Of a stretch of 41,694 nt of DNA, positions 17,542-24,476 are shown one piece after another. Made by a program: the position numbers and the translations under genes. The DNA comes from Methylococcaceae bacterium (lineage in GTDB: Bacteria > Pseudomonadota > Gammaproteobacteria > Methylococcales > Methylomonadaceae). Numbering within the stretch: position 1 is the stretch's first letter; every line of letters begins with the position of its first letter. The DNA lies in the NCBI GenBank assembly GCA_947505105.1, contig CANNKG010000024.1:1-41694 (forward strand), read 5' to 3'. Under the pieces are notes generated by a model. The model was not told where the DNA came from, did not search any database, and saw nothing but the letters and a program-made list of their open reading frames with translations.

Positions 17542-18639
17542 TTGATTTTTCATGTCCCCGCCCTCTTCAATCACAAGTCGCTTGATGGGAATACTTACCC
17601 AATCCGGCGAAAATTAGCGCGTACCGTCATAATGGTCCCGCTTTTAAGTCTGTGCTTTTTTTACTCGGAATCCAAGGCGCTTGCAGGCTCACCCTCCGTT
17701 GAAGATGTTCTGAGAATACTGGAAATGAATGGTCCGCAAATTTCCGAACTTGCGGATGGGCACCCCGTCCTTTATAACCTGAACGAAGTTAGTGCCGATG
17801 AACTTGCGTCCGGTATCGCTTGGTATCTCCCGGTACCCTTACCCAAAGTCGTCGCCCAATTACGCGTTTTTAAACCTGATCTACTCGACGTAGATGTTAA
17901 AGCCTATGGTTTATTGAACGAAAATAGTAAAGCGGAGTCATTGCCAACCGGCATATTATCCAGCGAAGACACCGAAGCCATGCTCGATGTTGAATCGGGG
18001 AGTGAATTCAATTTGTCCACTCAAGAAATCGACAGTTTCAAAATTCTCAAAAAATCCCTGAACCAAAACCCTTCACTACCCGTTCGAGATGCAGTAGCCC
18101 AACGCTACCGAGAGATTCTATTCGAGCGTTTTGACGCTTATCGACGCGGCGGCACCAATGCGATCGCAGGGTATGCTCGTGACGATAAAACCGAATCCAA
18201 ACCCGCTACAGAATTGCGCCTCGCATCAGATGCAAGCACCATTCTGGCCAATTACTTTCCGCACGTTCACAAAGTATGGCAGGATTACCCAAAAGCGTTA
18301 CCGGCGGGAGTGACCGAAATATTTCCGTGGATTACCAAAAAAGTGGAAAATCGTCAGGCGGTTATTCTGAGGCACCGCATTAATATTGACTGGAACGGCG
18401 GCCTCCTGATATTAACCAGAGAGTTCTATGCGCCCCACTCCTATAATTCCAGTCAATGGATAACCGGCTGCCTGCCGTATCGGGAAGGCACGGTAATATT
18501 TCAGCAAGTACGCAGTTATACCGATCAGGTTGCCGGGGTAGCCAGCAACGTTAAACACATCATCGGCCGGAAAGTTCTCAAGGAAAAAATGCTGAAATCT
18601 TTCGAACGACTTTGCGCGGTCTTGGGTCAATGTCACTGA
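17542..18639 (+). CDS. Exported protein of unknown function
   Basis: A 365-residue protein that I do not recognise. The frame can start at TTG 17542; the first in-frame ATG is at 17632 (residue 31). The TTG start is preferred because basic residues RRKLAR (22-27) then precede the hydrophobic stretch IMVPLLSLCFFY, ending in SKALA before GSPS, which makes a proper secretion signal; starting at the ATG would leave no basic region. Neither start has a strong ribosome-binding site. The mature part is mixed helical, with an acidic segment (about 140-165), RYREILFERFDAYRRGGTNAIAGYAR near 190-215 and a strand-rich C-terminal third (NIDWNGGLLILTREFYAPHSYNSSQW). It is divergent from the sterol genes and followed 89 bases later by the LRR gene. 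A periplasmic or outer-membrane location is likely; function unknown. Confidence 0.7.
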   Translation: MIFHVPALFNHKSLDGNTYPIRRKLARTVIMVPLLSLCFFYSESKALAGSPSVEDVLRILEMNGPQISELADGHPVLYNLNEVSADELASGIAWYLPVPLPKVVAQLRVFKPDLLDVDVKAYGLLNENSKAESLPTGILSSEDTEAMLDVESGSEFNLSTQEIDSFKILKKSLNQNPSLPVRDAVAQRYREILFERFDAYRRGGTNAIAGYARDDKTESKPATELRLASDASTILANYFPHVHKVWQDYPKALPAGVTEIFPWITKKVENRQAVILRHRINIDWNGGLLILTREFYAPHSYNSSQWITGCLPYREGTVIFQQVRSYTDQVAGVASNVKHIIGRKVLKEKMLKSFERLCAVLGQCH

Positions 18640-18728
18640 TTAACTTACTGACAAATCCCAAGAACAGCGACCGCAGTGTATAATAATCAAAAATGAATAT
18701 TATTAAAAATACCAATAATATATAAGCC

Positions 18729-19700
18729 ATGAAAAAAATCATCCAATATTTTACGTTTACTGTTTTAATTTTTTCTATGCACAATAGTTATTCCGCTATT
18801 CCTATAGACGAAAGATCCGCTTTAATTAATTTTTATAACAGTACCAACGGTAAATATTGGAAAGATAATTCTGGTTGGTTAGATTCTATAGGAACGGAAT
18901 GTGGCTGGGTCGGTATTGAATGCAAAAATGATCACATTTCGCGAATTGATCTACATAATAATCAACTGAATGGCACTATTCCGAATACCATAGGTCAATT
19001 GAGTAATATCGAATATCTCGATTTGAGTCAAAATCAGTTAACAGGCGCTATTCCAGACACTGTTGGCAACTTAACAAATCTAACAACATTGTCTCTCTAT
19101 ATTAACCAGTTAAGCGGAAAAATTCCTGAATCAATAGGGAAACTTAATAACTTGAACATACTTGGTTTATTCAGCAATCAATTAAGTGGAGACCTTCCCG
19201 CTAGCCTTGGCAATTTAAGCAATCTAAGTTGGCTTTATATTTCCTATAACCAATTAACCGGCATAGTCCCTTCCGAATTATTGAATCTTAAAAAACTCAA
19301 CGCGGTATTGCTGAGAAATAACTGTTTAACGAGTGATAATTCAAAAATTGTCGAGTTATTGAATATCGATGAACAATGGCAAACAACTCAAGGACAAGGC
19401 AATAATTGTTCGGCTGTCTATGATGAAAAAAATCAAACCCTGGCTATTCAAGATGTCGCAGTAGGTAATCAACATTATCAAGTTATATTAAAATCTTCAA
19501 ATCAAAATTTTAATATCTTCACCTTGACCAGTATAAAAGAATTAGTTACCCAACAATATAGTCAACCCTCACAATATGACCAAGTAAATGCTTCTTTATA
19601 TATTCCGAGAGTTCAATATTCTAATAGATATTATGCAGCGTTATTTTCTAATTTAGGTAATTTTGTGCTTAGATTAGAACAAACGATACCGGTTCCTTAG
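18729..19700 (+). CDS. Secreted plant-type leucine-rich repeat protein
   Basis: A 323-residue protein with a signal peptide (residues 1-23, cleavage after SYSA). Residues about 24-75 resemble the LRR N-terminal cap of plant receptor proteins (DERSALINFYNSTNGKYW, then CGWVGIEC). About five 24-residue repeats of the LxxLxLxxNxLxGxIP type follow (about 76-195), and a sixth incomplete repeat ends at NNCLTS. The C-terminal 110 residues are strand-rich and unassigned. The IP-containing repeat is the plant-specific consensus, though it also occurs in secreted bacterial proteins. The gene is visibly more AT-rich than the sterol and fhc genes, which suggests acquisition. No clear ribosome-binding site. 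A role in surface binding or adhesion is inference. It is convergent with the YihY/BrkB gene 43 bases away. Confidence 0.85.
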   Translation: MKKIIQYFTFTVLIFSMHNSYSAIPIDERSALINFYNSTNGKYWKDNSGWLDSIGTECGWVGIECKNDHISRIDLHNNQLNGTIPNTIGQLSNIEYLDLSQNQLTGAIPDTVGNLTNLTTLSLYINQLSGKIPESIGKLNNLNILGLFSNQLSGDLPASLGNLSNLSWLYISYNQLTGIVPSELLNLKKLNAVLLRNNCLTSDNSKIVELLNIDEQWQTTQGQGNNCSAVYDEKNQTLAIQDVAVGNQHYQVILKSSNQNFNIFTLTSIKELVTQQYSQPSQYDQVNASLYIPRVQYSNRYYAALFSNLGNFVLRLEQTIPVP

Positions 19701-19743
19701 TTTATTAAATAACCGCATTAACAATAAGGTGTGACAACCTGAA

Positions 19744-21051
19744 TTAGAGATCTCGCAACAATACATTTTCAGTAGAAGTTTCGAGTCGCCGTCCAAACTC
19801 GGCAAGAAAGTCTTCAAAAATCGGCTCTGTAATGCTATCGGGCAAAGCATTCTGACCACATTGTTCGAGAGCATTGATCACAAATGCCAAAGTTATTTGA
19901 CTGACATCTACTGCGGGTAAATAAACCTCTTCGTCATCATCAGATATAAAGTGCAACAGAATTCGGCTTTCCACCAATAAATTCAGCAAGGTCTGAATGA
20001 TAGCAGGTGACACTTTTAGGCTATAAGCAATCTCTTCAGCCTTGGACGGCGCGCCCGATTGGACAAAACGCTTAATAACTAAACGAGTCGCTTGCAGACT
20101 TAAGGTTTTTATCAATGCGAAGCTAAAGTCAGAAAAATGATAATTATGCCGATGACTTTCATAATGATGAATAAAAAAGCATATTTCACAACCTAATAAT
20201 AAACTCATCCAGCCCATTTGCACCCAAACCACAAACAACGGCAGAGCCGCAAAACTGCCGTAGACTGCGTTATAGCTGGAAACCCCGATTTGCAGACCAA
20301 AATAGAGCTTTTGCAATAACTCAAACAACACCCCAGTAAATACTCCAGCGAACACCCCTGCTTTAACATTGACTTTATGGTTGGGCATTACAATAAAAAT
20401 GCCAGCAAATAAACCACTTATCAACACAAGGGACGAATACTTCAATACATGCACCAGCCCTTCGCTTAATTTCGGCACTTCCAAAAAGCTGGTTAGCCAT
20501 GTTAATTGGGTCGACATAAACACCGAAATGCTGCTCGACAAAATCAATAATAACGGCCCGAGCAACATCAACGATAGATAATCACTCAATTTGCGACCGA
20601 GGGTCCTTGCCTGCTTGACCTTCCAGATCGCATTGAATGACTCCTCGATACTACTGATCATATTGATTGCCGACCACAACAACACAATAACGCCGATGCC
20701 GGCCACCACCTCACCTTTAGTGCTTTCGAGCAGTTTTTGAGCAAAATTGATTAAATTTAAGACCGTAGTTTCTTGATGCGGGATTTGTTCGAAGATTTGT
20801 TGTTCGAGTATTTTTTCGAGCCCAAAACCCTTGGCGATGCCAAATAACATTGCAATGATCGGCACAATAGCCAGCAAAGTATAGAGCGTAAGTGCCGATG
20901 CGCGGAGCACGCAAAGATCTCGGACAAATCCTTGATGGGCCAGCAGGCTGATTTTTAAGGTCTTGATCAGACTGGCTCGGGGAAATGGTAATTGTTGTTC
21001 AGGCAACAACCAAATTTTGTGTTTCAAAAATTGAATTAATTTGTTGGTCAT
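19744..21051 (-). CDS. YihY/BrkB family inner-membrane protein
   Basis: A 435-residue integral membrane protein of the YihY/BrkB family (once misnamed ribonuclease BN). The N-terminal 280 residues show the family pattern: RASALTLYTLLAIVPIIAML, a second amphipathic stretch, then helices at WSAINMISSIEESFNAIW, SLMLLGPLLLILSSSISVFM, LVLISGLFAGIFIVMPNHKV, GVFAGVFTGVLFELLQ and YGSFAALPLFVVWVQMGW. The C-terminal 150 residues are soluble and look like a winged-helix segment (SKAEEIAYSLKVSPAIIQTLLNLLV), a common extension in longer members. The molecular function is not established for the family. No clear operon partner; it reads towards the LRR gene. Confidence 0.88.
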   Translation of the reverse strand: MTNKLIQFLKHKIWLLPEQQLPFPRASLIKTLKISLLAHQGFVRDLCVLRASALTLYTLLAIVPIIAMLFGIAKGFGLEKILEQQIFEQIPHQETTVLNLINFAQKLLESTKGEVVAGIGVIVLLWSAINMISSIEESFNAIWKVKQARTLGRKLSDYLSLMLLGPLLLILSSSISVFMSTQLTWLTSFLEVPKLSEGLVHVLKYSSLVLISGLFAGIFIVMPNHKVNVKAGVFAGVFTGVLFELLQKLYFGLQIGVSSYNAVYGSFAALPLFVVWVQMGWMSLLLGCEICFFIHHYESHRHNYHFSDFSFALIKTLSLQATRLVIKRFVQSGAPSKAEEIAYSLKVSPAIIQTLLNLLVESRILLHFISDDDEEVYLPAVDVSQITLAFVINALEQCGQNALPDSITEPIFEDFLAEFGRRLETSTENVLLRDL

Positions 21052-21149
21052 TGTCTTGTACCTATGCCATCACCCAAAACAATGGAGAAAATGCTGACTA
21101 ACTCGGATTTTCTCACTCTCTCAGTGTGGCTTGTATTGAAGCCTCAATT

Positions 21150-21177
21150 AGTGTGTTGCCTATCGGCAAATACACCC
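21150..21177. repeat. Short palindromic repeat, copy 1 of 2
   Basis: A hairpin-forming sequence (arms GTGTGTTGCC and GGCAAATACACC around TATC) lies just past the stop of the DUF29 gene. A near-identical copy sits at 26627-26654, just past the fhcC stop, in the same orientation relative to its gene. The shared position suggests an intergenic REP-like element or a transcription end; there is no U-run. Confidence 0.6.
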
Positions 21178-21182
21178 AACTG

Positions 21183-21614
21183 CTATTCCGGCCAGAATTC
21201 AGGATTCATGATTTGCTTGAAGTCCCACGGGCAAGAGTCGGGAAACACATTCAATATTCCGGTTTCATTCTCTGCAAGTCGCGCCGCATCGGCCCATGAC
21301 TCTGCCCAAAATTCAGGATTTTCGAGTTCAGGCCTTAAGCTAGGCGTTTTATTAAGTCTGCGTATAAGCATATTGCGCTGGTCTTTGATGGTTCGCTCCG
21401 AACTCCGACCTCGATGAGTAGGTTGATACTGCCATTTGATTAAGTGCGCAAGCAATACGGCCATTCTGTTTTCAAATTCACGTTGCTCACTTTTGCCCAC
21501 GTCTTCAATCTCATCCGCAATATGTTCAAGGTCAAGCAGGTCAAAACGGCCGGAACGAATAAACGCGGCTTGTTCGTTTGCCCATGCTATGACGTCGGTT
21601 TCGTAATTTTGCAT
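21183..21614 (-). CDS. DUF29 family protein
   Basis: A 143-residue soluble helical protein with the DUF29 hallmarks: an N-terminal YETDVIAWANEQAAFIRSGR, then DLLDLEHIADEIEDVGKSE, MAVLLAHLIKWQYQP, and a C-terminal block ending FPDSCPWDFKQIMNPEFWPE. The length is typical. The family is abundant in cyanobacteria and other bacteria with many paralogues, and its function is unknown. A GAGA motif about eight bases upstream supports the ATG. It stands alone between the YihY gene and a 73-bp repeat. Confidence 0.87.
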   Translation of the reverse strand: MQNYETDVIAWANEQAAFIRSGRFDLLDLEHIADEIEDVGKSEQREFENRMAVLLAHLIKWQYQPTHRGRSSERTIKDQRNMLIRRLNKTPSLRPELENPEFWAESWADAARLAENETGILNVFPDSCPWDFKQIMNPEFWPE

Positions 21615-21638
21615 TGTATATCTCAGTAGGATTTATCT

Positions 21639-21711
21639 CGTAGTCTGGATGTAGCGCAGCGGAATCCGGGATTTGACATCGGCGTGATTCCTAGATTTCA
21701 TCCAGGCTACG
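21639..21711. repeat. 73-bp dispersed palindromic repeat, copy A
   Basis: A 73-base element that starts CGTAGTCTGGATG and ends CATCCAGGCTACG, so its ends are imperfect inverted repeats, with an AGCGCAGCGGAATCCGGG core. The second copy at 24220-24292 has the same length and differs at only a few bases. Related GTAGCCTGGATG...AATCCGGG elements are widespread in proteobacterial intergenic DNA. It lies upstream of the DUF29 gene. Confidence 0.8.
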
Positions 21712-21751
21712 TTGCTGGTGGAGTCACTTTAAGGTTTGTTATCTAAAAGAG

Positions 21752-22138
21752 CTATACAACGAATGACCATAAGTGGCCTAACTCCTTTACCATGACCACT
21801 GCCCAAATCACGATACTTATCCCCGTGGCCGCTGCGGCAATATCCTTTATCACACGAATTTTCTCATTTTGCTGCGTTTCCACGAAATCGCAGAGAGCTT
21901 CAATGGTGGTGTTAAACATTTCGCAAATTAACATCAGACCGGTGGCAGCCAATACAGAGATGAAATCCATCCATTGGCGAAAATAAAAACAGACGGCCAA
22001 AAGCAGAATTGAAAGTATGACTTTATAGGCTACGCTGAAGTCATATAAAACCGCATAGCGTAGACCTGAAAAACAGACCTTCAATTTTCTAAAAGGGTGG
22101 TAGCCACTCTGGCCGGTATTGAGAAACTTGTTACGCAT
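21752..22138 (-). CDS. dgkA: Diacylglycerol/undecaprenol kinase family protein
   Basis: A 128-residue integral membrane kinase with three helices (about 36-52, 57-75 and 100-118). The active-site helix EMFNTTIEALCDFV and the following NEKIRVIKDIAAAATGI match the DgkA signature (E-x-N-T-A-I-E followed by K-D-x-A-A-A). The family phosphorylates diacylglycerol or undecaprenol at the inner membrane. A GAGG motif about seven bases upstream lies inside the end of the PAP2 gene, only three bases away, so the two are translationally linked. A kinase and a PAP2 phosphatase side by side suggest lipid or polyprenol phosphate turnover. The exact substrate cannot be told from sequence. Confidence 0.88.
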   Translation of the reverse strand: MRNKFLNTGQSGYHPFRKLKVCFSGLRYAVLYDFSVAYKVILSILLLAVCFYFRQWMDFISVLAATGLMLICEMFNTTIEALCDFVETQQNEKIRVIKDIAAAATGISIVIWAVVMVKELGHLWSFVV

Positions 22139-22141
22139 ACC

Positions 22142-22777
22142 TTACCTCATGATGATGCCGCTGTTATGCAGCAAATTAAATAAACCCAGAACCCAAAGCA
22201 AACCCAGCAACGCACCCCCTATTACATCCGAAGGGAAATGAACCTGAAGATAGACGCGAGAGAGGGCAACCAGTAACGTCAATAACAGGGCAGTCACGGT
22301 CAAAGAGTAATAGGTAAGCCCCAGTTTCTCCGGTTTCAGTATCCACCAGACTGCCACCACAAAGGCAACGATTTGTGCGGTATGGGCGCTGGGATAGGAG
22401 GCATCCAAAGGGATTTCGCCAATAACCGGGAAAAAATCGGGACGTGGTCGTGCGAACCAGAGTTTGGCCAGACGGCTGAACAAGGCGATACCGGCTAGAC
22501 TTAGAGCCAGCAACCAGCCATCTGCGGCACGTCCATTTCTGGCCAGAAACCCGCATATCAGCGCGGTTACGGGGGCCAGAGTAAAGAGCGAGCCTGCCCA
22601 GGTGATGAGTGCGAAAAAACGATCGAGCCAAAAACCTCTGAGTCCGTGAGCGAGGCTAAGCAGAAAGCGATCCCACTGATACGGAGGTACGCTGATGCGT
22701 TCGATGAGAACTAGCAGAACGATTGCCAATAACCAAATGCCTGATGTTGGCAAGTATTTCAAACCCAGAGTGTTCAT
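22142..22777 (-). CDS. PAP2 family membrane phosphatase
   Basis: A 211-residue polytopic membrane protein. The three phosphatase motifs are present: KLWFARPRP (K-x6-RP), YPSAHT (a PSGH variant with Ala for Gly) and SRVYLQVHFPSD (SR-x5-H-x3-D). Helices run through the N-terminal 90 residues and between and after the motifs. Family members dephosphorylate phosphatidic acid, undecaprenyl diphosphate or lipid A. It is followed three bases later by the DgkA-type kinase, which suggests a lipid phosphate cycle. PAP2 is preceded by a long region that carries a ruined P-type ATPase. Confidence 0.9.
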   Translation of the reverse strand: MNTLGLKYLPTSGIWLLAIVLLVLIERISVPPYQWDRFLLSLAHGLRGFWLDRFFALITWAGSLFTLAPVTALICGFLARNGRAADGWLLALSLAGIALFSRLAKLWFARPRPDFFPVIGEIPLDASYPSAHTAQIVAFVVAVWWILKPEKLGLTYYSLTVTALLLTLLVALSRVYLQVHFPSDVIGGALLGLLWVLGLFNLLHNSGIIMR

Positions 22778-22833
22778 TATTTTACCTTATGCATCAGTTA
22801 GGGAGCGATTCATGTATAACGACTCATGCGCAA

Positions 22834-23143
22834 TCACAATGATGGCAGACGCGGGTCGGATTTAGTGATGTCAGCATATGGATCAATCCCGCCTTGCAGG
22901 CCGAGACCAGCAGGGCGCCCTCGGCGGGACCCCGTCCAGTCTTCGACCTCCTGGACAACGAGTGTGTCGTTGCAAAGCGGACCTGCCTTAGACATTCTAT
23001 CCGCCCTCCTAGTTCTGCGTGACGGCCGGTGAGTTATTCGCGCGGAACTCGCCTCTGGGCTCATAACCAGAACCGGTCACTTGGTAATTTACCCCGGCCG
23101 CATAAATTGCCTGAACGGTCATCTGGTTCTGGGTCACATATTT
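22834..23143 (-). pseudogene. Remnant of a cation-transporting P-type ATPase
   Basis: Translating three minus-strand frames recovers consecutive pieces of a P2-type ATPase. TQNQMTVQAIYAAGVNYQV and TGSGYEPRGEF (the stretch right after the phosphorylated DKTGTLTQN motif) end in a stop near 23010. In a second frame KAGPLCNDT follows, then in a third GPAEGALLVSACKAG (the GDPTEGALL region), and then, back in the second, IDPYADITKSDPRL. The phospho-acceptor Asp itself is missing, because unrelated sequence (FPQIKYV) precedes TQNQ. At least two frameshifts, one stop and large terminal deletions show it is dead. It is more GC-rich than its surroundings. Family assignment is firm; ion specificity cannot be told. 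Confidence 0.85.
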
Positions 23144-23347
23144 AATTTGAGGAAACGTAACAACAATATTTTCACTACAAAGACCTTCAATCAAGTTTCT
23201 AGTTTTTTATAACATCGTTATCATGATTGCGTTGTTAATGACGGTTTATGCAATGAACAAAACGACTGAAAATTCGCCTTGTTTTGCTAAATATTTTTGG
23301 TGTGGTTGAACTCATTTCTTTATTAAGGCTAATCTAACTCCATTTTT

Positions 23348-24007
23348 TTATTTTCCGATTGGTGAATAGGGTAAGGCAGACTTATGTACGATAATCCTAA
23401 GTTTTCCGTCTTTTCCTTTCTTGAAAACCCACGTTTTATCTACCATCACTTCTTTACCAGTTTTGTCGGTAACCCACACGTTACCCATTGTTATTGCGAC
23501 CGAACCATAAATTTGAATACCTGCATTATTACCACCTGCGTTATCGTATCGCGCTTTAACCCATGGCGTAAGGGCAAACCCTTTGTCATTTGGATAATCA
23601 GGATCTCCGCCAACGAAATAAGCTAATGCGCCTTTTTTATTATTTCGAAATGTCTGGTCGCCGAAAGCCAAAGTGGGCTTAAAAAACACTTTTCCATAAT
23701 CATAGTTATATGCTTCTGAAAGAACTTTTTCAGCATAAGCCTTGTAATCGCCCCCTTCTTCTTTCAATTTTCCTATTTTTACCAAAGCATCACACCACGC
23801 TTGTTGTGCCGCATTAACTTCATCGTAAGTAATAATAGAATTTGCCCCTTCTTCGACATAGACTAAGCCTAATTCATCAATCACCTGTTGGACTGATTTG
23901 CTTGTTTTAGAACCGTCTATTTGGTTTTCTTCTTTTTTGTAAGTGGCGCAGGAAGTCAATAAAATTGCCGCTCCTAGTAATAATATAATCTTATTATGTC
24001 TATTCAT
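23348..24007 (-). CDS. Lipoprotein with SnoaL/NTF2-like domain
   Basis: A 219-residue lipoprotein precursor: basic N terminus, hydrophobic IILLLGAAILL, and the lipobox LTSC with acylated C20. The mature part, from about residue 55, has the pattern DEVNAAQQAWCDALVKIGK, then VFFKPTLAFGDQTFR, GALAYFVGGDPDYPNDKGFAL, a GNVWVTDKTGKEV strand pair and a final KLRIIVHKSALPYSP. This belongs to a SnoaL-like family that databases often misname phosphoribosyl-AMP cyclohydrolase. The reaction, if any, is unknown. A strong AGGTGA site precedes the ATG. It stands alone in an AT-rich area. Confidence 0.8.
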   Translation of the reverse strand: MNRHNKIILLLGAAILLTSCATYKKEENQIDGSKTSKSVQQVIDELGLVYVEEGANSIITYDEVNAAQQAWCDALVKIGKLKEEGGDYKAYAEKVLSEAYNYDYGKVFFKPTLAFGDQTFRNNKKGALAYFVGGDPDYPNDKGFALTPWVKARYDNAGGNNAGIQIYGSVAITMGNVWVTDKTGKEVMVDKTWVFKKGKDGKLRIIVHKSALPYSPIGK

Positions 24008-24476
24008 ATGAGTTCACCTTTTAATTAAAGATGTATTAAAGTTTTCCGAATACTTAATGATTTAGTAATCGTTTGTTTTAATTCCAAGCAACATGTTTCT
24101 GACCTTTTATTTTAATAATTTATCCTGAATTTCTATTTTTCGAAAGATTTTTTCGGGCATCCTGCTAGAAAAATCGGTTATTTTACGCGACCACTATATT
24201 ACCTTCGGCGGCCCAGTTTCGTAGCCTGGATGCAGCGCAGCGGAATCCGGGATTTGACATCATCGTGATTCCTGGATTTCATCCAGGCTACGATGCTAAT
24301 TCATTGAGCCCAAAAAAAAATTGGGTGGGTAGACTTTTTTGCCCACCATTCACAGCACCCAACTTTACAAAATAAAATCATGCATTATCAAGCATCAGCG
24401 CATTGTTCCGCATGGGCACAAACAGCGTGTGCTCGCCCGACCGAGCTAGTCTCGGTTAAATTGGTAGCCCACACAA
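24008..24476. other. Repeat-rich intergenic region
   Basis: No gene was seen. It contains the promoter region of the lipoprotein, the second 73-bp repeat (24220-24292) and a palindromic segment at 24321-24362, where TTGGGTG pairs with CACCCAA and an inner GGTGGG pairs with CCCACC across a T-rich loop. The last 110 bases before the HEPN-like gene show no recognised content. Confidence 0.5.
24220..24292. repeat. 73-bp dispersed palindromic repeat, copy B
   Basis: The second copy of the element at 21639-21711, in the same orientation and of equal length. Ends are CGTAGCCTGGATG and CATCCAGGCTACG, here an exact inverted repeat. The core AGCGCAGCGGAATCCGGG is identical in both. Confidence 0.8.

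Noticed and set aside
22176-22631. Second minus-strand frame of 151 codons inside the PAP2 gene
   Set aside because: The PAP2 frame carries all three catalytic motifs; this overlapping frame shows none and is Arg/Ser/Gly-rich noise.
22826-23032. Plus-strand frame over the ATPase remnant
   Set aside because: It is opposite sequence that clearly derives from a P-type ATPase on the minus strand, so it is a shadow.
21639-24292. CRISPR array formed by the repeated elements
   Set aside because: There are only two copies, 2.5 kb apart, with genes in between and no regular spacers or cas genes.
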